From Pseudomonas sp. C2B4 (lineage in GTDB: Bacteria; Pseudomonadota; Gammaproteobacteria; Pseudomonadales; Pseudomonadaceae), in the NCBI RefSeq assembly GCF_013359695.1, contig NZ_JABFMU010000013.1, positions 1 to 64,000 of the forward strand: a DNA stretch of 64,000 nucleotides, in the 5' to 3' direction. Below the pieces are notes generated by a model, which was given only the letters and a program-made list of their open reading frames with translations, did no database searches and was not told where the DNA came from. Both the position numbers and the translations under genes were made by a program. Positions 35,973-44,721 of the stretch are shown in pieces; position 1 is the first letter of the stretch, and each line of letters begins with the position of its first letter.

Positions 35973-36899
35973 ATGAAATCACCGTCCCAGACCAACGCAA
36001 TTGACTTCGATAGCGCCAAATTGCAACGCCTGGGCTTTGGTCAGCAGCAACCGACTCTGGAAAGACCCATCAGTCTTGCGAAGCTGCGCCAGCAACTGAG
36101 CATGCAGCTGCAAACCAGTCTTGAACCACAACGGATTCTCGGGTTGTTTTTCCGCGAGATTCAACGCCTCGTTCCGCTGGACGCCTTGAGCTATGAGCAC
36201 AAGAGCAGCGACCTGCGCCTGGAGTTCGGCCAACGCGGCCACCACTCGATCAGCTACAGCCTCAGCCATGAGGGCGAACACCTGGGAGAACTGGTGTTTC
36301 GCCGCAACCAGCGTTTCAGCGAGCAGGAGCAGGGTAACCTCGAATCGCTGCTGGCCGCCCTGCTCTACCCGATGCGCAACACCCTGCTCTACCGCGCCGC
36401 GACCCAAAGTGCATTGCGCGACCCACTGACCGACACTGGCAACCGTATCGCCATGGATCAGACTCTGCAGCGGGAAATCGAAATCTCGCGGCGTCATCAG
36501 CAACCCCTGTCTTTATTGATGCTCGACATCGATCACTTCAAACAGATCAACGACACCCACGGGCACAGTGTCGGCGATGACGTGCTCAAAGCGGTCGCGG
36601 CCTCGATCAAGCACCAATTGCGCAACGTGGACATGGTGTTTCGTTTTGGCGGCGAAGAATTCCTGATCGTTCTGTCCAACACCCAGCGCGAAGCAGCGGC
36701 CATGGTTGGTGAACGACTGCGGCTTGCGGTGCAGGCCGAGGAATATATGGCCGAGGGCCGCTCGATCGCACTGACCGTGAGTCTCGGCTGCTCGACCCTG
36801 CTGCCCGGTGAGTCTGCCGAGAGTCTGTTGCGCAGGGCTGACAATGCGCTGTACGTCGCCAAGCGCGAAGGGCGCAACCGGTTGACGATGGCGGGTTGA
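35973..36899 (+). CDS. Diguanylate cyclase (GGDEF domain)
   Basis: A 308-residue protein whose C-terminal half (about 145-305) is a GGDEF domain: DPLTDTGNRIAMDQ starts it, LLMLDIDHFKQINDTHGHSVGD is the metal region and FRFGGEEFLIVLSN contains an intact GGEEF. It should make cyclic di-GMP. The N-terminal half (about 40-140) is a soluble sensor-like region of unknown ligand (LRQQLSMQLQTSLEPQRIL, then FFREIQRLVPLDALSYEH), perhaps GAF-like. No membrane helix is evident, so it acts in the cytoplasm. The start is ATG 35973; a REP pair follows the stop. Confidence 0.9.
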   Translation: MKSPSQTNAIDFDSAKLQRLGFGQQQPTLERPISLAKLRQQLSMQLQTSLEPQRILGLFFREIQRLVPLDALSYEHKSSDLRLEFGQRGHHSISYSLSHEGEHLGELVFRRNQRFSEQEQGNLESLLAALLYPMRNTLLYRAATQSALRDPLTDTGNRIAMDQTLQREIEISRRHQQPLSLLMLDIDHFKQINDTHGHSVGDDVLKAVAASIKHQLRNVDMVFRFGGEEFLIVLSNTQREAAAMVGERLRLAVQAEEYMAEGRSIALTVSLGCSTLLPGESAESLLRRADNALYVAKREGRNRLTMAG

Positions 36900-36924
36900 G
36901 TTTTCAGTAGTACCAAATAACCAA

Positions 36925-37013
36925 TGTGGGAGCGGGCTTGCTCGCGAAAGCGGAGTGTCAGTCAATTTGAAGTTGCCTGACGCTCCGCTTTCGCGAGCAA
37001 GCCCGCTCCCACA
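36925..37013. repeat. Near-perfect long REP palindrome
   Basis: The 37-base arm 36925-36961 (TGTGGGAGCGGGCTTGCTCG, then CGAAAGCGGAGTGTCAG) is almost exactly mirrored at 36977-37013, leaving a 15-base loop. It is the most symmetric REP pair in the window, which suggests it arrived recently. It lies between convergent genes and may also terminate transcription. Confidence 0.93.
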
Positions 37014-37036
37014 GCTTTTACTGCGTGATGCCGGGA

Positions 37037-37831
37037 TCAGCTCTCAGCCAGTGCCAGTCGCTCACGGGCTACCGGCGCTCTCTCCGCATGCTCCAGTTGC
37101 ATGCAACGCTCCAGGAACAAGTACATGTAGTCGTAGCTCTTGCACACCGCCTGACGCAACTCTACTTGCAGGGCCTTGCTTGGGTTCATGCCCGCCAGCG
37201 TGCAGATGATTTCCAGCGCTTCCCATGGATGGGCATCGTCGTACTGGGCGTGCATCTTCAGCCACTTCATGGCGCGCTTGCGATCTTCCTCGGGGAACGA
37301 TGCGGCGTACACACCATTGGAACAGACCAGCGCCGACCATTCTCCGGTCGCCCCTTCGATGGCGTAGTTGGTGGCGGCAATGGCGACGATCAGCGAATCT
37401 GCCGAACTGGTATGCCAACACCAGTGGCTCAAGGCGTGAAGCTCCGGGGCCACCTGTTGCGCCTGCAGGTCTTCCAGGCTGACACCGTGAGCACGGCTCC
37501 AATTCACCCAGTAATCCGCATGGTTCAATTCGACGCGAATGTTGCGCATGAGCCAGCGACGCGCCATGTCTTCGCCAGGATGACGGGCAAAACGGGTCTT
37601 GGTCAGGTTTTGTGCCATGTACAACGCGAACTGTTCGACCACCGGCCAGCCACCGATCAGGTACTGACGCATGGTCTTTGCGCTGAGCTTGTTGTCACGC
37701 ATGCGCTGATACAGTTCGTGTTCGACAACCCGGCGCTTGCTCTCGCTGCAATCCTGGATCAGGCGCTGGGCCCAGGCCGGATAACTTGCAGCTTCCATGA
37801 GGGGTCCGGTTCGGTTGAATGTGTCGATCAC
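37037..37831 (-). CDS. Heme-oxygenase-fold protein (TenA/PqqC-like)
   Basis: A 264-residue all-helical protein related to the TenA/PqqC/CADD group, often annotated as a TenA-family regulator or iron-containing redox enzyme. Segments such as RVVEHELYQRMRDNKL, WPVVEQFALYMAQNL, ELNHADYWVNW and AAIAATNYAIEGATGEWS suit the seven-helix fold with metal- or ligand-binding Glu, His and Asp residues. The frame opens at TTG 37870, but GTG 37831 has AAGGAG seven bases upstream and is preferred. Its substrate is unknown; thiamin salvage and oxidative reactions are both possible for the family. Confidence 0.72.
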   Translation of the reverse strand: MIDTFNRTGPLMEAASYPAWAQRLIQDCSESKRRVVEHELYQRMRDNKLSAKTMRQYLIGGWPVVEQFALYMAQNLTKTRFARHPGEDMARRWLMRNIRVELNHADYWVNWSRAHGVSLEDLQAQQVAPELHALSHWCWHTSSADSLIVAIAATNYAIEGATGEWSALVCSNGVYAASFPEEDRKRAMKWLKMHAQYDDAHPWEALEIICTLAGMNPSKALQVELRQAVCKSYDYMYLFLERCMQLEHAERAPVARERLALAES

Positions 37832-37876
37832 TGTCGAGCTCCTTTTGATTGTGATTGTTTTGACCGGCAAGAGACT

Positions 37877-40336
37877 TCAACGGAACGTGCCAGGCGCCTT
37901 GAACAACAAAGGCTGAGGCCTGGCGGGACGACTTTGCAAACTGTCGCAGGTAAACAAATGCGGGCGCTCTATGACATACCCCTGAGCGTAATCCACCCCG
38001 ATCTCCAGCAATGCCTGCTCGATCTGGGGCGTCTCGACAAACTCGGCAATCGTGCGTTTACCCATGACATGACCGATGTGATTGATCACCTCGACCATGG
38101 CGCGGTTAATCGGGTCGTCCAGCATATCCTTTACGAAACTCCCGTCGATCTTCAAGAAGTCTACAGGCAAATGTTTCAGATAAGCGAATGAAGACATACC
38201 GGCGCAAAAGTCGTCCAGTGAAAAGTGGCAACCTAAGCCCTTGAGCTCATTGATAAATCTGATTGCACTGCCAAGATTGGAAATGGCGCTCGTTTCTGTG
38301 ATTTCAAAACAAATCATTTCAGGCGGAATCGAATAAATTACGAACTGTTCCCGCAGAAAGTCGAGAAACGCCTCATCTCCGATGGTCGTGCCTGACAGAT
38401 TGATCGCACACATCGCCAAGGGCCCTTTGCGCTTTTCGGCCATGCATTGGGCAATGATCTTGAAAACGTTCACTACGACCCATCGATCAAGGGACGTCAT
38501 CAAACCGTAACGCTCGGCGGCCGGGATGAAACTGTCGGGGAGAATCATGCGGCCGGCTTCATCGTGCAGGCGCAGCAGGATTTCGATATGCCCGCCGTCC
38601 TTGTCGATATTGCCCAGCGGCGCAATTTCCTGGGCATACAGGCAAAAGCGATCTTCCTCCAGCGCCATGTGCAAGCGCTGCACCCAGGCCATTTCACCGA
38701 AACGCAGGGACAGTTCAGAGTCGTCGGGATGATAGACCTGGACCCGGTTGCGCCCTTTTTCCTTGGCCATGTAGCAGGCCATGTCAGCCGCGCGTAGCGA
38801 GGCTTCGAGGGTCGTCGGATTGTGCGCGACATGCACCAGACCGATGCTCACGGTCGTCACGAATGGCCGGCCCTTCCAGACGAAGTGCAGGTTCTGCACG
38901 GTCTGGCGCAGCCCCTCGGCTACTTTCTCTGCAGCGTCCGGCCCACAGTTCTCCAGCAAAATGCCGAACTCGTCACCACCGAGCCGGGCCAGGGTATCGC
39001 CCTCGCGCAAACCGGATTGCAACAGCGCGCAGATATGCCGCAGCAGTTCGTCACCCGCAGCATGGCCGCAGGTATCGTTGACCAGTTTGAACTGGTCCAG
39101 ATCAAGGAACATCAAGGCATGCCGCCCCACCTGCCGTGTCAGGTTATGCAGCGCCTGCTCCAGTCGATATTCGAATTCGCGGCGGTTCGCCAGGCCGGTC
39201 AAGGCGTCGTGGGTAGCCTGCCAGGACAGATTGGCAATGTATTGCCGCTCCTGGGTCATGTCGTGCAGCACCAGCACAGTGCCACTGACCTTGCCCGCAT
39301 TGCGGATTGGCGCACCGACCAGGGTCACAGACACCGTGCTGCCGTCCAGGCGTTGGATCAGCTTGGAATGCTCGCTGCCACCGCTGAGCTGGCCGCTCAA
39401 AATCCGTTCGATCAAGGTGAAGCCATCGGTCTGGGCGTTTTCGTCCAGCAGATTGAACAGCGCCGCAAGCGGCAGACCGGTCGCCTGTTCAGCCTTCCAG
39501 TGGGTCAACGCCTCGGCGGCCGGGTTCATGTAGGCGATGGCGCCATCGACATCGGTGGTGATCACGGCGTCACCGATCGATTGCAGGGTGATCTGCGCCC
39601 GGTCTTTTTCCAGTTGCAGGGCGTCGGCAAAGGCATGGCGCTGCTTGAGCAATTTATGGGTGCGCATCAGGGCCAATGCAATCAGGCCCAGAGCGGTAGC
39701 GAGGTTGATCAGCAGCAACAACCGAAGAATGACCCTCGACCCCTCACCCAAGGCATCGCTGAAGGCTTTCGCCGCCGGAGTCACCTCATCGTTGATCGCG
39801 AAAATCTGCACCTTCCAGCGCTGGATGTCCGCGCTGGAGGCTGGACTGGCGGCGATGTGCTGGTGCATGTCCCGCGCCACGTCATCGAGCTTGACAAGAT
39901 ACTCGTCACCCACGGTCCAGAGATCGATGGCCTTTTCGAGGTAGCTGAAGTGCCGGAAATTGAGGTACAGCCAGATCAGGCTGGATACGTCGCCGGGATG
40001 GTTGCCGCCCTTGAGGATCGCCGCACGTGCCGCTTCGATGTTCGGTGGCTGTTGATCAAGCGCCACACGCAACTCGTGGCCGCCCTGGGGCACGGCAATG
40101 GCGTTCTGGTACTTGTGGAAAATCGCTTCGTCGCCGTTGTCGGCATACAGATTGAGGTAATAGATGGCGTCTTTCTGGCCCTTGGACCACAGGCTTTCGC
40201 CGGCAACGTAGCCACGGACAGCCGAAAGAACATAGAGGCTGACGCCGCCCAGCAAGGCCTGAAACACCACAACGGCGATAAATGGCCAGACGATGCCCAA
40301 CAACCGGGGCGTTCCGAGAGTCCGCGTTTGATTCAT
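37877..40336 (-). CDS. Membrane GGDEF/EAL protein with PAS domain
   Basis: An 819-residue cyclic-di-GMP enzyme. A first membrane helix (about residues 15-40) is followed by a periplasmic region of about 170 residues and a second helix (VILRLLLLINLATALGLIALAL). Then come a PAS domain (about 255-370), a GGDEF domain with the intact motif LARLGGDEFGIL near residue 450, and an EAL domain from about 575 with EILLRL, EITET, DDFCAG and KIDGSFV. The EAL catalytic residues look complete, so phosphodiesterase activity is likely; cyclase activity is possible. The periplasmic part would sense an external signal. ATG 40336 has AAGGGA upstream; the frame beyond overlaps the divergent toxin gene region and is not used. 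Confidence 0.9.
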   Translation of the reverse strand: MNQTRTLGTPRLLGIVWPFIAVVVFQALLGGVSLYVLSAVRGYVAGESLWSKGQKDAIYYLNLYADNGDEAIFHKYQNAIAVPQGGHELRVALDQQPPNIEAARAAILKGGNHPGDVSSLIWLYLNFRHFSYLEKAIDLWTVGDEYLVKLDDVARDMHQHIAASPASSADIQRWKVQIFAINDEVTPAAKAFSDALGEGSRVILRLLLLINLATALGLIALALMRTHKLLKQRHAFADALQLEKDRAQITLQSIGDAVITTDVDGAIAYMNPAAEALTHWKAEQATGLPLAALFNLLDENAQTDGFTLIERILSGQLSGGSEHSKLIQRLDGSTVSVTLVGAPIRNAGKVSGTVLVLHDMTQERQYIANLSWQATHDALTGLANRREFEYRLEQALHNLTRQVGRHALMFLDLDQFKLVNDTCGHAAGDELLRHICALLQSGLREGDTLARLGGDEFGILLENCGPDAAEKVAEGLRQTVQNLHFVWKGRPFVTTVSIGLVHVAHNPTTLEASLRAADMACYMAKEKGRNRVQVYHPDDSELSLRFGEMAWVQRLHMALEEDRFCLYAQEIAPLGNIDKDGGHIEILLRLHDEAGRMILPDSFIPAAERYGLMTSLDRWVVVNVFKIIAQCMAEKRKGPLAMCAINLSGTTIGDEAFLDFLREQFVIYSIPPEMICFEITETSAISNLGSAIRFINELKGLGCHFSLDDFCAGMSSFAYLKHLPVDFLKIDGSFVKDMLDDPINRAMVEVINHIGHVMGKRTIAEFVETPQIEQALLEIGVDYAQGYVIERPHLFTCDSLQSRPARPQPLLFKAPGTFR

Positions 40337-40550
40337 GAGTTCCCTTGCATTAGCACTGCTTGATCGTCTTCCGGACGAAATCGCTACCGCAAGACTAGGG
40401 GGCGATCCAGATTCCGGCAAGCGGCGGATCTCAATGCAGTGCAAGCGCCAGGCATATATATGTACCTCCAATACAGATTTCGAGGCCGATTTACTGGGTA
40501 CTCCGGGTTTTCCCCTATCCGCTGCGGGAACCCATTCAAAGGAGTGCGAC

Positions 40551-43500
40551 ATGACAGATACATCTTTAGCTGCATCCAGTACCTCGGCCGACGAAGAATT
40601 TCGAGCCAAGCAGGCGCTGGGATTCGATGACGGCCCGGATATCGAAGGCTTGATTGCGCCAACCACTGCGGGTGATCGAAAGCGGTTCAACGCCTTGCTG
40701 CGTGCGAAACCCTCCCTCGCGCAATCCATGACCCTCGACATGTACAAGGCAAAACGCATCAATGCTCAAATTGCCGGGACCGTAACCGACTTCATCGCTG
40801 GCAAGCCCTCGCTGATCGCTCATCTGGGCGCCGGCGTACTGTCTCTCGCGTCCGCAGAGGAACTGCGCGCGACGCCTTCGGTATTCCTCCAGCGGATACT
40901 GGACTCGACGGAAACACAGGATCTGACAAGCCGCCTGCTGGGAAAGCTCAGGTGGTACGGTGCCAATAGCGGCGAACAGACGTCGGCGTCCGTGCGCCAT
41001 CAACTGATTTGCAAAGCCATATGCCTTCACTATCACCAGTCATCGGCGGATGAATCACAAGAACTCGCCGGCTTCCGCTGGCAAGACCCGGCACATTGGG
41101 GCAAAAGCTACCAGGTCCTGCACAGCGATTTCGAACGGCACCTGCTGCACACCCACCGGGCTGCCAATATCAAAGAGGCAATACTACTCGCGCACGTATT
41201 CCAGACCCGGCTTTCCAAAGACTTCGCCGTGCCCGATATCCCGGCCGACCTTCGCTACAAGAGTTCGGTGGTGTGGGTCAACTTCATGCACGGCGTACTT
41301 CTGGCCGATGAGCTCGGCCTGCAGACGCTGTCCTTTCAACAGCTCGTCAATCTCCCCCTGGAGCGCAGCGTTGGCGCCACATCCGAGGAGCTTGAGACCA
41401 TTGCGCGACTGAGGATGAGTCCTGCCCTGGAATGGGCGATCTGCGTCGGTGTCGTTCAATCACGAACGGCATCCGACTACGACGAGAAGGATATCGAGCG
41501 GGCACTGGCGGCACTGGAAAGCCATAACGAAAGCCTGGGCAAAGCCGTGATGGCACTGGACTTGCCGCACCCCGACAGACTGAAGATGGCCAAACGGGTG
41601 AAAGACGACTTGTTTGGAAGTGACGCACTCGAATCGGACGGACGAAAGTTATTGCCAGAGGAGCTACCAGACGGCGGGCGCTCCAGAACCATGCCGACAT
41701 TGGCGCTGCCAGGCCACGGGTTTCTCGACCTCTATGCAGACGGGCAGTTCGATGACGGTGGAAGATGGTTTATCACCGAGCCCGACGGCAAAACGCGAAC
41801 CAGGAATACATTCAGGATCGACGACAAACGAATCTTCTATTCAGAAACCAAGGTCAATGGAAGTTACAGAGAGACTTTTTCCGGGGGCATCCTCCGCACT
41901 CGGAGAGGCAGGACGTTGCCGGACATCAACGCGCAGTTTGAAACTGACTTCCAGAACTACCTCTCCACGATCAGGACGGCCTATCAGACCCTGATCGCCA
42001 GTCTGCTGGTGTCGCTACCGCTGGCTGACCGTCGAGCACTGGAACAAAGTGAAGTCGTCGTGCTGAGCCTGCGCCAGAACATTCCCAAAGACAGACAACG
42101 ACAAGAGGTCCGGGCAAGGAAAGGATTCCTTTTGCAAGTGACCAGAGAAAAAGAAGACGGCGATAAAGACATCACCTATTACGAGCTCATCCCCAATGTC
42201 GGCTTCATTCGTCAACGAACCAGACTAAGGTTTTCAACAATCGATGGCGTTTTTACAGAGTTTCCATTACACGCCTCGATCCCCGGACAAACCTTCGCTC
42301 CAGGACTGAGCACCTCGCTCCTTATCGATTGGCCTGCTCATTTATATGGCAGGACGCCCGCAAACCGAGCCTCCAGCACAGCATTCGTCGATCCCGTGGG
42401 ACTCATGCCAGCGGATGTATCTTCCGGTTCCGCTACTAACAACAGTGAAGTAACACCGCTGGCATCGTCACGACTGAATGCAGTGGCCCATTACATTGCA
42501 TCGAATTTCCTGTACGTCGATGAACAGGAACTGCGTGTACAAGCCCGCGGGATCACGGTCTTCGACAGCATCAGGGCCAGAACTGAAAGACGGTTGGAGA
42601 CTTTTTTAGCGATTGCCAAAGGCTTTGTACCCTTCTGGGGGAGTGTTGAAGATCTTTTATCGGACAATGTTCAATCAAAACTGTCAGGCGGAGTCGGACT
42701 CTTGATGGATCTGGCTTCATTTCTCTTCCCTGTCGGGAAATTCATGTCGGGTACGGTACGCTTGATGAGGCTCGGAACCGGAGTTTCAAGCATGGCTGTC
42801 AAAACAAGCCTGCCCTCTTTTTCAAGGCTGACCCGCAACCTCCTGATCACGACGGCGACGAACCTCAACCCGCTGGATGGCGTTCCGACGCTGCTGAAGA
42901 CAATGGGAAGCGGCGCCGCGAAAGGGCTGCTCGCAGCGGGCCGCTTGAGTCTTGTGGGAATCAAAAAACTGGCAGGACAGGTCGACAGCTACCGCCTGGT
43001 TCACCACCTGCCCCAGTCAGTCGATCCCGGGAGCTGGAAATCGCTGACGAACAGCGATGGACTGGCAACAGTCAACGGCGTCGATAACGTACTGGTGCGC
43101 AATACCAGCCCTTCGGACTTGAATCGATTCCATCTCGTCGACCCGCTGACCTCTTTGCCCTATGGCCCGCGCCTGCGTAATGACCACCTCGTGCCAGGCC
43201 GGTCAACCTTCAAGACGCTGTCACTGAACGAATCCCACGTTCTGGCAAAACTGCCGGAAAACGCCCATGTCCGTGAAATTCTTGAGGTCGATGGTCGAAC
43301 CACGATGTTGATTGACGACACTCCCTATCGCCTGGATGGCAATCAGCTGCGCCGCGCCGACCTGATCGACGATCGGTCGATGTTGAAATCATTGCCTTGT
43401 CGGCTACGGCGCACGCGGGGCTCCGAAAAATGCAGAACGCGTTACGTCACCCGTGACCCGGCGCCGACACCGGCCATTGGCAGTTACGATGAAAGCAAAG

Positions 43501-44720
43501 GCTGGGCGCCGTGGTTCGGAGACAGTATCTATACGCCGGCCACTGCGGATCGGATGATGCTACTTAAAACCCTGAAGAAAAAAAGCCGGCTCCCGGCCAC
43601 GATGGAGTTTCAGAAAGGGATTTTCGGGAGGATCAAGGTGGAAATCCCCTACGGGACCCAGAATCGGTTTGATACGTTCCAGGCCGGCGCCACCATCGTT
43701 CCAGCCATGGACGGTTCGAGGCGCTATGTATTCACCCGATTGGACGCCGGAGCCTTTTACGTCGCCGAGCTGACTGCGGCGCAAAACCTCTCCAGCTCCC
43801 TAACATTACGTAAGGCCAATACCTTGGCCGGCGACTTGAAAAAGGAATTGATGACGGTTTACACCGGATCGCTGAATGCCAACAACATGGTAAGGATTTA
43901 CGGCACAGAAACCGTGGAACGAGCGTTGAAAACCATGGAAGAAATTGCCATTCCGATTACCGGTCTCAAGAAACCGCCCGATACGCTCAAGAAGCTCAAG
44001 GTCGATACCAAGCCGGGCGAAGCGGTGCTGTTCGATCACACGAGCCGAATGATTGTCATCGAGAAGTCGAAAGGTGCGAGAAGTTGGTCGCGCAGCAAGG
44101 TCGCATCGGAAGCCTTCCGTCAAAGAACAGTGGAAATTTTCGATACATTGTTCCTTGAGCGGACCATTGTGCTGAAAAATCCAGACAGCGCCTTGAAGAT
44201 CAACACCACGATGAAAAAGCTGCACAACCTTATCCCTCGGGACCAGCGTCCGTTCAATGCCAGGAACATCGCCTATGCCGAAGTAACCACCGTCACCGGG
44301 ACGCGGGAGGTCTATGTGAGTGTTTCAGGAGCGCAGGGGGCGACCGGATATCTGCCCTTGTTCAGACAACATCTTGGCGCAGATCAAGTCAAGGTAGGCG
44401 AAACCACCTACTTCAATGTTGATATGAACAATGACTTTCCCAATACATCACTCCATGTGTCTGATGAAGGCAAGTTACTCGCTGTGCCGATGACAATAGT
44501 TGATGTTGAAAACTACAGACCGACACTGACTCGCAAGCCCACGTCGCTGGACAGCGAGAGCAAATTGATCAGCGTGATCCGCGAAAAATACCGCGATTAC
44601 GCATCGATTGAGTCGGTCAACATCGCCACCACCATGCCACCCTGCGAATCCTGTTCGGTTGTCGTCAAGGAGTTCGGTTACGACGGCGGTGAAAATGCCC
44701 TGAATGTCCTGTGGATGTGA
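40551..44720 (+). CDS. Very large toxin-like protein with C-terminal deaminase-like motif
   Basis: A 1389-residue protein. No signal peptide is seen. Its N-terminal 600 residues are helical and of the kind found in the large dermonecrotic-toxin-like proteins of fluorescent pseudomonads (resemblance from memory). Around residues 680-760 a hydrophobic helical stretch (FVPFWGSVEDLL, LLMDLASFLFPVGKFM) could insert into membranes. The last 60 residues carry DSE at 1334-1336 and PPCESC with Cys1365 and Cys1368, spaced like the zinc and proton-shuttle residues of nucleic acid deaminase toxins, although the usual His/Cys of the first motif is Asp. Start ATG 40551 has AAGGAG upstream. No immunity gene follows: the stop is one base from the stop of the convergent ABC gene. 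The product is probably an anti-eukaryotic or antibacterial effector (inference). Confidence 0.7.
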   Translation: MTDTSLAASSTSADEEFRAKQALGFDDGPDIEGLIAPTTAGDRKRFNALLRAKPSLAQSMTLDMYKAKRINAQIAGTVTDFIAGKPSLIAHLGAGVLSLASAEELRATPSVFLQRILDSTETQDLTSRLLGKLRWYGANSGEQTSASVRHQLICKAICLHYHQSSADESQELAGFRWQDPAHWGKSYQVLHSDFERHLLHTHRAANIKEAILLAHVFQTRLSKDFAVPDIPADLRYKSSVVWVNFMHGVLLADELGLQTLSFQQLVNLPLERSVGATSEELETIARLRMSPALEWAICVGVVQSRTASDYDEKDIERALAALESHNESLGKAVMALDLPHPDRLKMAKRVKDDLFGSDALESDGRKLLPEELPDGGRSRTMPTLALPGHGFLDLYADGQFDDGGRWFITEPDGKTRTRNTFRIDDKRIFYSETKVNGSYRETFSGGILRTRRGRTLPDINAQFETDFQNYLSTIRTAYQTLIASLLVSLPLADRRALEQSEVVVLSLRQNIPKDRQRQEVRARKGFLLQVTREKEDGDKDITYYELIPNVGFIRQRTRLRFSTIDGVFTEFPLHASIPGQTFAPGLSTSLLIDWPAHLYGRTPANRASSTAFVDPVGLMPADVSSGSATNNSEVTPLASSRLNAVAHYIASNFLYVDEQELRVQARGITVFDSIRARTERRLETFLAIAKGFVPFWGSVEDLLSDNVQSKLSGGVGLLMDLASFLFPVGKFMSGTVRLMRLGTGVSSMAVKTSLPSFSRLTRNLLITTATNLNPLDGVPTLLKTMGSGAAKGLLAAGRLSLVGIKKLAGQVDSYRLVHHLPQSVDPGSWKSLTNSDGLATVNGVDNVLVRNTSPSDLNRFHLVDPLTSLPYGPRLRNDHLVPGRSTFKTLSLNESHVLAKLPENAHVREILEVDGRTTMLIDDTPYRLDGNQLRRADLIDDRSMLKSLPCRLRRTRGSEKCRTRYVTRDPAPTPAIGSYDESKGWAPWFGDSIYTPATADRMMLLKTLKKKSRLPATMEFQKGIFGRIKVEIPYGTQNRFDTFQAGATIVPAMDGSRRYVFTRLDAGAFYVAELTAAQNLSSSLTLRKANTLAGDLKKELMTVYTGSLNANNMVRIYGTETVERALKTMEEIAIPITGLKKPPDTLKKLKVDTKPGEAVLFDHTSRMIVIEKSKGARSWSRSKVASEAFRQRTVEIFDTLFLERTIVLKNPDSALKINTTMKKLHNLIPRDQRPFNARNIAYAEVTTVTGTREVYVSVSGAQGATGYLPLFRQHLGADQVKVGETTYFNVDMNNDFPNTSLHVSDEGKLLAVPMTIVDVENYRPTLTRKPTSLDSESKLISVIREKYRDYASIESVNIATTMPPCESCSVVVKEFGYDGGENALNVLWM

Positions 44721-44721
44721 G

